Shown here: in pieces, positions 13,286-24,639 of the stretch
Position numbering within the stretch: position 1 is the stretch's first letter
Layout: every line of letters begins with the position of its first letter
Source of the DNA: Reticulitermes lucifugus
Taxonomy: Eukaryota; Arthropoda; Insecta; Blattodea; Rhinotermitidae
Direction of reading: 5' to 3'
NCBI GenBank assembly: GCA_026260175.1
Contig: JAKCWW010000355.1
Location: 1 to 64,000 of the forward strand
DNA length: 64,000 bases
Notes under the pieces: generated by a model
The model's input: only the letters and a program-made list of their open reading frames with translations
Database searches by the model: none
Told to the model about the DNA's origin: nothing
Made by a program: the position numbers and the translations under genes

Positions 13286-15200
13286 GTATAAAGAGTACTA
13301 GTTCAAGAACAAATTTAGTGTTATTAAGGGGCTTTCTCACAAAATATTACCGACATTTTCTTCCATCCGAACAGCACTGCTAATAGTAACCGAAAACTAT
13401 AAGGCAAGGACCGGCTTCTGAAGTTGCTGATACGTTAAAACAGCATCCGCGAAGAATAGAACCTGCTTTGCACGAGGAATAAAGGCTGTAGATGGGAGAT
13501 AGGATTCAGTCTTACAAACATTAGGGTTCTGAAATCTGAAACAACTAAATGTTCGGCAACTTAGAATACACAAGCCTGGTTCCCAGGAGTGCACGTGGCA
13601 AGGGATGGCGCAGTGCTGAAAGTTTTATGTTTGCAGTTCCCTGGTGAACCAGTAGAATTGTGGAACCAATCTTGAGAGTGGGCTCCTGAGTATACTATTT
13701 CACTTATATCCGACGAGAGAGCAGCTCACTGCCAATTGTGTTTGCGCTTTCCTACACTACGTCTGATATAATTCGTGGCAGCCCTTCGTGATTTACAAGA
13801 ACCTCTGCATAATACAGGACCAAACGATTTATACCACACTGTCGCACACAAAGCCTCAATCTTCACACACTTTCTCGTTTAACCCATTATGATGATTCCA
13901 CTCGCAAAACTGGAAGAGGATGAACCAGATAATACAAATGTCAAAGTTAAATACGCCTATCTCTAAATTAATATAATTAAGTAAACTGAATTGTATTAGT
14001 GTGTAGTTTAACAAGCAGGCTGAGCCTCGATGTGTGAGTATAATAATTACAAGACTTACTAAACAGTAAGCCTCATTCTAAAACATTTCATTTCTAATTC
14101 CATTCATCTCAGTTTGCCTATCTGTATATGTAACAGCATCAAACTGTTAGTGGATTTGTCCTTATATGTTTCTCCGCTAATGATTCTTCAGCAAACTAGA
14201 TGATAAATCTTGCTACGACAATAATAACATCCGAGGCCAACCTGCTTTTTTATTTCCCACCATCAGTAACAATACCACAACGGCAGCGTGCGGTATAGTG
14301 GGGGCGACAGGACCGCTAATCAAAGTGGGATCATGATGTTTTAACAGGTCTTCAAGAATGGGTAAATTTTGTTAATTATTCTTTGACAGAACACAGAAAC
14401 AAATATGGTGACCATAAGAAATCTGCTTCTACATCTACACGATGCCATGATTCCAAAAGTGCGGGCATATTACATATAGTAAGGTTCGTAAGGCTTAAGT
14501 ATTAAGTGGCAAATATATTTCTCTACACCTGCTGAGGAAGCATGTCTAAGAATCAGAGCCCACACTGATTCTGACACAGACGTGGTCCCACAGCAGGATA
14601 AAGAAGAAAACAATGCGGAAGAAAGGACTAAAACATTAATGTAATTCTCAGAATGGTTTTACTACAAAGAAAGGACATAATGTTTCCCAAGTGACTTCCC
14701 TTACCAACATACAAACAATAAATTACGGAAACGGGTAGCACACTTTACCTAAAACAGACACGTAAAGTCCCTCTCACCCCACCAATACAAATTTAATTAT
14801 TGGTGTAGACCTCTCAACCCTCACGCACTTCCCCCGGGAGAAGCGGGCCTCTGCCGGGAATGTTCAGTACCTTACCCGGAACCTTCACGTACTGGGGCTT
14901 CTCAGACTAATTGCCCATCCGATAAAACGTCAATGATTAAATTCTATAAAATCAGAACCGAGCGTTGTAGCTGTTAGCGTCTCTTATCATTTAGCAAGCC
15001 TCTGCTAAACCCTCATTAAATAAAGCCATGGAGATTCTTGAAAGGTTGAGAGTCGATCAGTGGCGACAAGGTTCTACGCCCTGACTGACAGAAAAAGATT
15101 CATTATCGTGTTCACAAAAGCCCACCAATGCAAACTACGCCGAAACCGTTAAATACTGTCCACGCTTTCGCTTACTGATTCTTTTAAGATAACCACACAA
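13286..15200. other. Anonymous stretch with one GC-rich patch
   Basis: No gene recognised. A GC- and CpG-rich patch at about 14805-14900 (around CCCCCGGGAGAAGCGGGCC) stands out from the AT-rich surroundings but has no open frame or known repeat that I can name. Confidence 0.45.
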
Positions 15201-15204
15201 CAAC

Positions 15205-15490
15205 ACGGAAGAAACTTCCGCTTTAGAAGCCAATAGTCGCCCAGGAGGGCAAGAACATACGCCGTTTTTATGGACCTCAAAAGTTCATTCCCGTTTCCGA
15301 AGGGCTCGCCACTATATCTGATCCTGAGACACATAGGCCAACACCACAACCTCACACACTGTTTAAGACACGTAACTACAAGGAGCTGAGTCCTAATCCA
15401 TAAGCTAAGATTCAATATTGTGTTCAAAAGTACTCGCCACCAGTTTCTGTCCTGAGCCCGATGAATTCTGCCCACACATTCACCTTCTAC
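15205..15490 (-). mobile_element. LINE family A 3' end, duplicated in tandem
   Basis: On the minus strand, one 127-codon frame contains the same LINE segment twice. The first reads IHRAQDRNWWRVLLNTILNL (about 15407-15466) and the second CLRIRYSGEPFGNGNELLRS (about 15272-15331). Both correspond to the family A C-terminus, which elsewhere reads roughly LAQDRxxWRALVNxxMNLRV. The second copy continues into the family's 3' tail, with GGACTATT-like TGGCGACTATTGGCTTCTAA near 15225. Arrangement in tandem suggests a local duplication or one insertion landing in another. The surrounding frame is not a gene. Confidence 0.6.
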
Positions 15491-15499
15491 TTGTTGCCA

Positions 15500-18400
15500 T
15501 TTCCTGCGGACTATAAATCCGGTTTGGCACAATAAAGTAACACAGAAGTTCGTATGATGTCATTTGAAAGTAACCTTCATCTTACGTATTACACCAGCAT
15601 TTATTGTCCATGTCCCCAGGTACATCTGTTAAACACAGCTTTTCAAATATCTGTGTCTACGCGAGTCAGTATAGGACTAACGACAACAAAGAGTGCCCCA
15701 CCGGTGATATACCGGTTAGGGTTCCAGCCTTGTAATAAAATGTCCTGGGTTCCATCCCAAACGAAACGTCATGCACATCTAATATACCACAAAATTGGAC
15801 AAGAGGATATTTAAAATAACTCTGCCATACTAACTCCACCACTTCTACAAACACTAAAGAACGCTGGTCCAATTCATGCAGTATGAAGACTTGTTCGTCT
15901 GTAATTAATATAATCCAACATTAATACAAAATGCATCCCACTGACAGCACCCTACAGACTGTAAATATACAAATATATTGGTAAGAACAGTGTAAATATA
16001 TATATTGTATATATTGGTAATCTATTTGTTTACAAAAGTTTCTTCATTTTAGCTCATTTTATCTATCAAAGTGAAATAATTGTCTAAATAAGGTTGTCCT
16101 GCCCAAATTATTCTGCCTGTAGTCAAAAGTTCCTAGGAAATCAAGTAACGTGTTACAACTTAATTTTAAATCGTAAACAATCAGTAGTAGCCGTCACTGA
16201 TGCTATAACTTTGGAGTAATGCAGTATTCAAAATACAGGTGCACGTGAGGGATTCCGATGCTTTTGTTTATTTAGTGGACCAATATTTTAAATTAATTAC
16301 CCTACCCATCACAACTGCAGGTACGTCAGGGACACAAGAACTGGTAACGGATAAACCTCGCTATGACAGTAATGAACGGTAATTCTGGGTTCACAAATAG
16401 TTTACGAGACAAGTAATATTTTCATTTAAAAAAGGCATATCGTCTTCCGAAATCCTTATTTAGAAAACTTATATATCTTCTGTATGGACCGACGTAAATT
16501 TGAAAAGTAACGGATACTCTTCATGATCATGAATCGTATCCGCTGTCGTGTTAACGGAATACTGAAGTTCTTCATAGTTACCGGACCATCATTATCACAC
16601 ATAATAGTGGAGTTTTCTTACAAGAACTACAAAGCAAATGTATGAAACATGTAAACGATTGTTTTCTATACGCTAAACATGCCACGAGCCTCATACATTT
16701 TGAGGTCACTTCAAAGAGTGTTCTGAGACGACTTGACGAAACTTATTTTCGTCATGTGTAGCAAAAGTGGTCTATAAACCACACGTCTATCCTACACCGT
16801 CACAGGGTTCAATGAGTTGTAACCTTGATCGAGTTACGTGCTAATAAGGGAGGCAGTACCACGACAAGTGTCCGGTTAGTGAGGCTACATTTTGTTGTGC
16901 AGAAGAGCTACTTGAAATACATCTCACATTTACAAACGACAAATATATATACATGCATTTTGTAGACAGTTTCTGCAGTAGAGATTGTAGGGCTGTTGCT
17001 GCAACTGAATACCAGCGACGACATACAGGTAGCAGATTTTCACGAAGAAACACATTTATATCGTTGTTAAATAATGTATTACTAATTCTTCCGACATTGC
17101 GTTTTGGTCTGGTGCGATGTTTCTTCCTCATACAACACCACTGTGAGCATCTCACGCCCATAATGTCATTATAAATCTTTAGCTGTTCCTTGCACGAACT
17201 GTGAGGTCATTATTACAGAAATTATCAGATTTCTAACTTCATTAGCCTCTTCCTCATCCACCGACATTCGAGTTAAGGTTTCCGCTACAAATAACCGAAT
17301 CTCACACTACGTATTGTAGCAGCTGAGGGTAAAGCAACCAAATGTGAAGCTGAGATTTATTGGTTGCCTGCACACAAGGCGCAGATACGGCTACTGCTAA
17401 AGACAATGCAGTGCTTGCTCCTAGCCTGCCACGCTCCTGACGTTTCCTGACAAGCAATGGTCTACTACCATATTCCCGCCCACAGAATTATGAGGAAATA
17501 TAATGCATGCAAATTCTCCTCCAAATAAAAACGAAGAATGAGAAAAGACGAAGAAAAGCGTAGTCATGTCGCATGACGTGCATTACTTTTAGTGCACGTT
17601 AAGACGCTGCTAACTGTGTGATGTAGCAACCAATTTTTTACGGTCTGTGTATCAGACACTACGGGCGAAATGGCTCAAAATGATTGTCATAACACACAAT
17701 GAAAACGCAACGAAACACATTTCACTGTCAAATTTATGCTTTTTCCAACGCTAGTGAACAACTCTGCAATCAATTTGACTCTAAGTTCAATACTATTACC
17801 TAACCCTTAACACAATTTCGTGTCAGCGGCCTCTCCTGTCTAGACAACAATTATATAATCATTAAGTAATTATGTCACAAATTGATAATACTTCAGTAAC
17901 TGAAACGTCAGTGAACAAACATGTAGATAAATTAAGCAGTCACCGCTACCTTCAAGGAAATAAGACTTTGTACACAGGATACGGTAGAAAAGCACCCAAA
18001 AATTTGCAGGCTTTATGATCATACTTTGCGATTTCGAAACATGATGCGTAGGAATCAGTCTCTAAAACATAGACAGTGCCTGATGATACTGAGCTACTTG
18101 AAGTGTATAGTCACAACTCACGCTGACACGCCGTGCAATGAAAGTCACAATCGCTGCCATCAGTTTTTCGAAATCGCGCATCGCACTCAAAACGTTTCAA
18201 TGTTTATGTCATATCTGTAGTCTCGTTATCGTAGCTAAAGTATTATCGAGGTTTCCCTCAGTGTCTCCACCAATCTTCTTATATGTGCTTCATTATGCCA
18301 AGACTTCCTCTTTCATTATTACCTGAATCCATCTTACACATAATTTTCTTCTTCAACCACAGCTCTCTGCTCTTAGCATTCACTGTTCCACTTATTTGCA

Positions 18401-20187
18401 GCAATTCCCTTCATCGGCTCCCCAGTTTCTGTAATTGAAACTACCCAACTAGCCTTTCCACTCTGCGTTTATTAAGTACTTACATGCACTTACGTATGAT
18501 ACTTTATAATGATTTTACTGTATCGCTCTTCAATTAAGATAGTTTGTAACTTATACGTAAAATATTAAACAAAACTGATTAATCATAATTGCTATGCTTC
18601 ATTCAGTATTACCTCAGCATAATTTCAGATCCATTAGCTGAACATAAGGTAGAATGCTAAGAAGGTCTTCAAAACTCCTTATCAAATAATGTAATAACAG
18701 CGAAGTTACAAAGCGAAGTTGTTGGAGGATCTTGGCGTGCCAGCATAAACAAGAGGAGGAGATCGTTAGACGCACGTCACGAAGATGTCTGCAGAGAACA
18801 GTATGCGAAGATGGAAGTTAACCTCTTTCAGTAAAATTTCAGTTTTCTACTTTAAATTTCACACTCCGCCGGATAGAATAGCCAATAACTAAATTCATAA
18901 TGTTCAGAAGACATTTTAAAAATAAATATTTCGTTAAGTCACTTGGCAAAAAATATGTGGGCTAAATTGAAAGATTTCCTTTTTCTGCACAATTACAAGA
19001 AGTTAAACTAAATTTAAATAAGAAGTAGAGTTAAACTGACACAACACAATAAAGACAATAGCAAAAGGCAGAAAAGAATAAAACAATACACAGTTCATGA
19101 AAATTAAAGGATCAGTCTTATCCTGTAAATTAATGAATTCCTATTGATCATAAGTGGGCACATCCTGCTCCAATTAGTATCCTGATTTCACGTATGCATT
19201 GCCACTTACCTATTATGTCTAATTTCATTATAGAAATAATGTTATAAAGGCGAAGAACTTCAGTATTGGATGTCACATTTACTTGTAAGTTATGTATCAT
19301 AGAGGTTTATTTCACAGTGTAAGAAATTTGTACCATTGCGTTTTATATTTTCCAGCCGTCATTAAGGCTGGCTTCCTGAACCTATAATTTTACTTTTTGT
19401 ACTCGTGGCCATTGCTGTTATTTATGAAGGCTGCCTGGTAAAAATATCGGGTTCGCTACAATTTGTGAAGGTGCGCTCGTTATAATAATATATTAGCTGG
19501 CATGACACTGTCATTAGCAAAACGTCGCATGTGACTGACCAATGTCGGGAAGCCGCAGGGAAGTACGAACCACAAACTGCACGGCCTGCGGTTACATGAT
19601 AAACTACCCGTTAAAGCTTGATGATAAGGAAACAAGCCATTACATTCGCTGTATGTTATCTTAAATTTGTTGGTGTTTGATCTAAAAGTTGTGCAAGAAC
19701 ATAACAAACTCCGGCATGTTATTCAGAAGAGCCAACCAATAAACACAAAGCAAATACACATTACATATGCAAGGTTTTCCTTGCAAGTTAAACGTATAAT
19801 TGTGTTCAATTCTGATAAAGGTATATCACACTTGGACAAAGTTCATGAAGGAGCTTATTCCAACCTAACAGTTATTGGACGTACCAAGAAATTAAATAAC
19901 CTGTAAAAATAATTAAGGTTCATTACCACGTTCACAAAAGCCGCGAGCAGACCATTATCGAAGTCACTCCAGCCCCAGTTGCTAAAGTGTTTCTCATACA
20001 TCTGCTTCAGATATTCTTCTCTCGTCTATTATCTACTTCCTCTGTGTGAACTCTTTCTCTGTTGGTTATTAAGGAAAACTCATTATGCACGTGATCACTC
20101 TATGTGTGTCGCATGTCTCTCCAACCTAACCCTTCTTCAATTAATCACCTTTAACGTATTAAAGACAACAAATCAATTATGAGACTC
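15500..20187. other. Anonymous stretch, no gene recognised
   Basis: No gene recognised. A box B-like GGTTCCATCCC at about 15748 follows GGTTAGGGTTCCAGCC, and may be a decayed tRNA-derived SINE head, but no body follows. Frames at 16841-17161 (minus) and 16953-17174 (plus) overlap each other and resemble no family I know. Short AT runs lie near 15990-16015. Confidence 0.45.
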
Positions 20188-20199
20188 GACATTATGTAA
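20188..20199 (+). repeat. Target-site duplication, left copy
   Basis: GACATTATGTAA occurs here and again, unchanged, at 20506-20517, directly flanking the AAAG-tailed SINE. A perfect 12-bp match at both borders is the expected footprint of LINE-mediated insertion. Confidence 0.85.
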
Positions 20200-20505
20200 C
20201 TGTCGATCCCGGTGGCCGCACGATCTAAGGCGTAGGTCTGCTGGTATTGCGGTTCGAATCTCGACGGAAACATGGATGTCTGTCTCTTCTGAATGTTGTG
20301 TGTTGTCAGGTAAAGGTCTCTGCGATGGGCCGATCCCTCGTCCAAAGAATTCCTACCGAGTGTGCTTGCGTGCGTACGTATGTGTGTCATTCAGTGTGAT
20401 CAATAGCAATGATAACCCTCTACACCTACACTGAGTAGGTAGAAGGGGTCAGACTAAGAAAGAAAGAAAGCCAGAAAGAAAGAAAGAAAGAAAGAAAGAA
20501 GGAAA
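20200..20505 (+). mobile_element. tRNA-derived SINE C with AAAG tail
   Basis: A box A-like GGTGGCCGCACG (20211-20222) and a box B-like GCGGTTCGAATCTC (20249-20262) form a tRNA-like polymerase III promoter. A unique body of about 190 bp follows (TGGGCCGATCCCTCGTCCAA, then CACTGAGTAGGTAGAAGGGG). It ends in GTCAGACTAAGAAAG and an AAAG tail at about 20455-20505. Perfect 12-bp direct repeats flank it, so both ends are defined to within a base or two. It is the best preserved insertion in the window, probably among the youngest. No protein is encoded; the minus frame at 20151-20390 is a shadow. Confidence 0.88.
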
Positions 20506-20517
20506 GACATTATGTAA
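20506..20517 (+). repeat. Target-site duplication, right copy
   Basis: This is the second copy of GACATTATGTAA, identical to 20188-20199 and lying directly after the AAAG tail. Confidence 0.85.
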
Positions 20518-20569
20518 TTTACACCAACCTCATGTTACATCATTTATTTTCCGTAAAGAATCTTCGTCT

Positions 20570-20843
20570 TGGGCAGGGATAGGATAGTCGGTTTAGCGAC
20601 CCGCTACGGGCTGGACGGTCTGGGGATCGAATCCCTGTGGGGGCGAGAATTTACGCGCCCATCCAGACCGTCCCTGGGGCCCATCCAACCTCCTGTACAA
20701 TGGGTACCGGGTCATTCCTGGAGGTTAGGCGGCGGGGCGTTGCTTTAACCACCCACCCCATCAAGCTCCGAGGTTAAAAAAGCGTAGTGCTATACCTCCA
20801 CTTGCCCTTTGTGCCTTAACGACAGGTTACATGGTGAAATTTA
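20570..20843 (+). mobile_element. SINE B copy, full length or nearly so
   Basis: A box A-like stretch GATAGTCGGTTTAGCGAC (about 20583-20600) and a box B GGGGATCGAATCCC (20622-20635) form the tRNA head. The body has CCAACCTCCTGTACAATGGG, a GGCGGCGGGGCG block, AACCACCCACCCCATC, GAGGTTAAAAAAGCGTAGTG and CTATACCTCCACTTGCCC. The same order occurs at 26.59, 32.65 and 51.55 kb. Similar sequences with ATCTTCGTC at their core border it (about 20552-20568 and 20844-20861) and could be a diverged target-site duplication. Confidence 0.75.
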
Positions 20844-20861
20844 CGTCGAAGGATCTTCGTC

Positions 20862-22357
20862 AGCATATCCTGTTCATTTGATTTAGCGGCGTATGAATTC
20901 TAAAATATTTTTGTCATTATGCTAGCTTAAAACTCGTTAATATATCCTTCTAGCTATATTCTGCCCAGCTATTCATAGGCGTTCCGCTACTTCAACGCGT
21001 TAAATTACTTCGAAATTAATCTAATCAGATTCTGCCGTTAGTGCAGTTTAACTCACTTTCTTGAACTATGTAACTTGAGACTCATTGGTCAAACCAATTT
21101 CTATGCATTTTAAATTATAGTCTATTTAGTCATATTATACCGAATTCCTTCAATATATTAAAATACGCTTTGTTAATATTTGACTGACATATTAACAATC
21201 CTCCAGCTGATTAACCTTTTACTTATGGTGTAAATTTCCCTACGTTTGTGTTGTAAAAGTTACAAATTTAACTACCATTAGGCCGGATTTAATAAGCTGT
21301 ACACAAAAAAGATTTCAATCGGCATTAGTACTGACCTACAGAAATTCTATAAGACATTTAAACATGACAAGAAAAGAAACGGTAATGAATATTAAGAAAA
21401 TCTCCAAACATAAGTAAAACACGTATAGAAAGTAAGAAAATTAAAAGTACCACTGACTTAGTTTCCAGGGTCTAATGGCCACAAGTCCGCAGTGTAGAGT
21501 TTCACCGTCGTCAGAACTTTAACCTCAACCGTTCCATTTCTTTTCCCCGAACTATCATATATATACATATACACATCCAATTACAGACAATATTGACAAC
21601 ACGGTTCATAGCCAGCAAACCTTCTACCTGCTTTCTCTTTCTGAACAACAGGGCAGTTCTGCTCTGTATTCAGAGAGTCACGGATCCCATCTTGGTACTA
21701 AAACAGGCCATCCTGAAAACTGAGGGCTTTCTCAGTCCATCGGTCAGTCTATATAATATCATGATTATACCCTACAAAATGCGTCATTTATAAATATTCC
21801 ATTCTTATTTCTTATTCGGCACTGTATGACCTGTGTAGCTGACAGGCATTCGGTGAATAAAAACGCAGTCGAATCTACTGCTAGTAATATTAACTGAATT
21901 TTCATGCATTTTATGAGTCCTACCACGAATATTACTGGGCCAGTGTCTTAAAATATTAGACGATCGCCTTCTTGCACGTAATTTCCAGTTCATCATTCAA
22001 AATGACCCTGCCATTTGAAGCTGTACCTCATATACTTTGAAAAAGCGGCGTTAAATAAAATAAAGGCCAAGAAAGTAAAATTTAACATAAACAGAAAACC
22101 CCGTTCCAAATATTCGTTCATTGCTGTCACAGGCTATATGAGGGCTCGCTTTGGCAGAGACTTCAAACAGGCATGTTCCGTGTCCTTTCAAATCCTCACT
22201 TACTCAGTATTAATAGACATTTATCCATCAGGACTGATGCTATATAACATGAAACTGGAACATTAATATAATGAAATAAAGCTTCAGAAATAACAGAAAG
22301 AGGAATATCATTCTAAACGACATTTTTGTGTAACTTCAATACGATATAAGCTCTCTT
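20862..22357. other. Anonymous stretch, no gene recognised
   Basis: AT-rich sequence with short unrelated frames only. I see no repeat, RNA gene or promoter that I can support. Confidence 0.5.
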
Positions 22358-22735
22358 GTTCATTCATTCTGTAGTCTGTCTTACGACAGGTCCGTAGTCT
22401 CTTCCAAAGCGAGTTCTCCACAGGGTGCGATCTGGTTCTTCATTTTTCAATTTCCAGTATCTTCTTTTTTCCTTAAGGTCATCTAGTAGATGCTTACGCC
22501 TTCTTCCTCGTCGTCCCGTCTTTTCTATGCTTCCCTCTAACTTTCCTTCAATCACGTATTTTAGAAGGCAGTTTCTACGCAAAATGTGACCAATCCAGTT
22601 AGCCTTTCTTCGTTTTATTGCACGTAGAATATTCCTCTCCTCCTTGATTCTGTGTAATACTTCTTAATTTCTCACACGATCGGTCCAACTGATCTTCTCC
22701 ATTCTTCTCCAGGCTCTCTTGTATCCTATTGCAAA
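22358..22735 (-). mobile_element. LINE family B 3' end (GYGPVVRQTTE type)
   Basis: On the minus strand this is the C-terminus of a non-LTR retrotransposon, downstream of the reverse transcriptase core. In order it reads WRRMEKISWTDRVRN, EVLHRIKEERNILRAIKRRK, NWIGHILRRNCLLKYVIEGK, GRRGRRRKHLLDDLKEKRRY and finally DYGPVVRQTTE with a stop at about 22364. The intact frame covers 22364-22582 and its upstream part sits in other frames, so at least one frame change has occurred. The 3' end has a GAATGAATGAAC-like tail (22359-22370, reverse complement), a short tandem tail typical of some LINE clades. The 5' boundary at about 22715-22735 is a truncation. I recall this peptide as abundant in cockroach genomes and cannot place its clade without a tree. 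Confidence 0.8.
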
Positions 22736-23190
22736 TAAAGATAGAAACAAAGAGGGATCGTCCCAGCTGCACGGACAACAACGATTCAGCCGCATACAGG
22801 CTATAATGAATGAAAAAAAGAAGGCAGTTTCCCTGATGTCATCACTTGCTGTGTTGGCACTTTGAAATACAAAGCATGAAGTCCTCAACATTTGTCGGTC
22901 GTTGCTAATAAATACGAGTACATACCCGTCTTGAAAGTCCGGATTAAGACAGCGTTATTTAGAGTCTGGTATGCCGTAAATTATTGTGTGCGATACCCTA
23001 TTTATACACAGTGTTACAGTTTCAAATGGGATATATTTAAGGATTTTCTTCATATCAAAAATATAATTGACGAGATACAACAAAGTTACCGTACCGCCCG
23101 TTCTACAAATACACACAGATTAAAATATGCAAGAAATGTAACTCTGCATGTTCGTTTATATGGGTGAAAACACTTGGTCTCTTACCAACG
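22736..23190. other. Anonymous stretch between two LINE fragments
   Basis: No gene or repeat recognised. The frame at 22892-23167 (91 codons) is of a length common by chance and has no recognisable motif. Confidence 0.45.
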
Positions 23191-23192
23191 GG

Positions 23193-23600
23193 TAAGACTG
23201 CCGACTGAAGATGTTTGAGAAGAGGGAGCGGACGAGAATATTTGGGACCATGAGGAAAGAATTGACAGAAATATGGCGAAAATTCTGTGCGGACAGGCTC
23301 AATGATTTTTTCTCTACTCCAAATATCATTAGCCTGAACGAATCAAGGAGGAGTACATGTGCGGGCTACGTAGTAAACAAGGAGGAGTTGAGAAATTTGC
23401 GTATAATTTTGGTATGAAAAGATAAAGGAATGAGACAGTTCGTGAGATGTGTGTATATGACCGGATAATATGGAGATAGACTTTAAAGAAACAGGACAAG
23501 GTTGTGTGCTGGATTCACATGGCTCCGAATATACTGCAGTGGTAAGGCCTTGTGAAGAGCTAATGAACCATAGGAATCCACAAAACACGGTCAATGTTTC
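23193..23600 (+). mobile_element. LINE family A, segment after the reverse transcriptase
   Basis: The plus frame reads CRLKMFEKRERTRIFGTMRK, then IWRKFCADRLNDFFSTPNII, then SRRSTCAGYVVNKEELRN. This corresponds to the family A block that follows the reverse transcriptase: LRVFENxVLRxIFGxKRDE, WRKLHNxELHxLYSSPNII, SRRLRWAGHVARMGESRN. The following GRPRRRWEDNIKMDL region is only loosely kept near 23440-23480. The end is recognisable from TTGTGTGCTGGATTCACATG and AAGAGCTAATGAACC. It is heavily diverged and 5'-truncated; frames at 23211-23417 and 23470-23697 are remnants. Confidence 0.65.
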
Positions 23601-24504
23601 ATCAGCTCAATACTTAAGCTGTATAAGACGGAGTATGCTTCCTAGAAATAACATACTATTTGCATTGAAAGCAGTAGGTGCAACCGTCGAATGTTAATGG
23701 TGTTTTCGCCTGCTAACCACCAGTTAGCGAGCCCGGAGTTGAAAGAATAACTGTCAGGCTCTTGCTGAGATATAATCAAGCAGGCAGGAAACATTCTGTA
23801 ACCAGTCAGGGACACAATCACACAGTTCGCTGCTGTAAGGATATGGGAGTGGCCTGTTCTCTCGGTTCGATAAGATCATTTTTATTTTGTCACGAAAACG
23901 AAATGAACATCACAACAAGCACGGCAGTGATCTAGTAGTGTTGATACCTGGAAGCTCATAGAAGCATGGGCATTTACAACACCCTTCGGCATCGGCCAAA
24001 ATCAAAACTCATTATTTTAAAAAGGAATTTGCCTCTCGCTGACACAAAATGCATTTAATCCGCTCAGGACACGGCGTAGCTCGATTTATTTAATAACGCT
24101 GTTGCTTACAGCAAGCAAAAGTACAAACACCTCAACTTTTTCATTAAGAGTCTAATACATAATCGGCCTATGTATATTTCCACACACAAACACACCATAA
24201 ACCCTGTATCCAAATATTTTAATAAAGAAACGCTTCGAATTATAGAGTTTGCCTTCGTCTTTTAAGAACGGTGCTCCAAATCTAGACAAAAAAAACTGAT
24301 GGAGAAGCTTTACAATATACATTTCAATCAAGGAGGATAAGATGGGACTGGCATGTGGCTCTTAGTTTGAAAAAGTAAAGACGATACATTTCCAGAAACC
24401 TACACATAAATTAGAGCAGAGCAGATCATATGAAAATGGACTGTTAGAAGTTGGAGACCGGATCGAACCGAATTAAGAAGGAACGTGTGGCCGGCGGCCG
24501 GCTT
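23601..24504. other. Anonymous stretch, no gene recognised
   Basis: I find no coding region, RNA gene or named repeat. A GC-rich run GTGGCCGGCGGCCGGC lies at about 24487-24502 and can fold on itself, but has no further support. Confidence 0.45.
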
Positions 24505-24575
24505 GTGTGAACACGGTCATGAACATAAAGTCCCACAAACTGCGGGAATTCCTGGTCCAGCAAGACATCAGTTTT
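24505..24575 (+). mobile_element. Possible LINE family A 3' tail remnant
   Basis: ACGGTCATGAACATAAAGTC followed by CACAAACTGCGGGAATTCCT matches the family A terminal block, which reads roughly GTAATGAACCTTNNNGTTCC then AAATGCGGGGAATTTCTTGA in the copy at 50.35-50.40 kb. Nothing upstream is recognisable, so this is a short remnant or a chance match. Confidence 0.4.
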
Positions 24576-24639
24576 CTCTGCGTGACCTGTGCCATCTGAT
24601 GCTTTGTTTGGTGGGACATAAATGAGATGGCATTTCAAG

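Noticed and set aside
15690-15785. tRNA gene or SINE head (GGTTCCATCCC box B-like)
   Set aside because: No paired arms or clear box A at proper distance, and no known SINE body follows.
18000-18060. CGAAACATGATGCG resembling the GAAACATG part of the hammerhead motifs
   Set aside because: No core-like CTGANGA at the right distance and no pairing stems.
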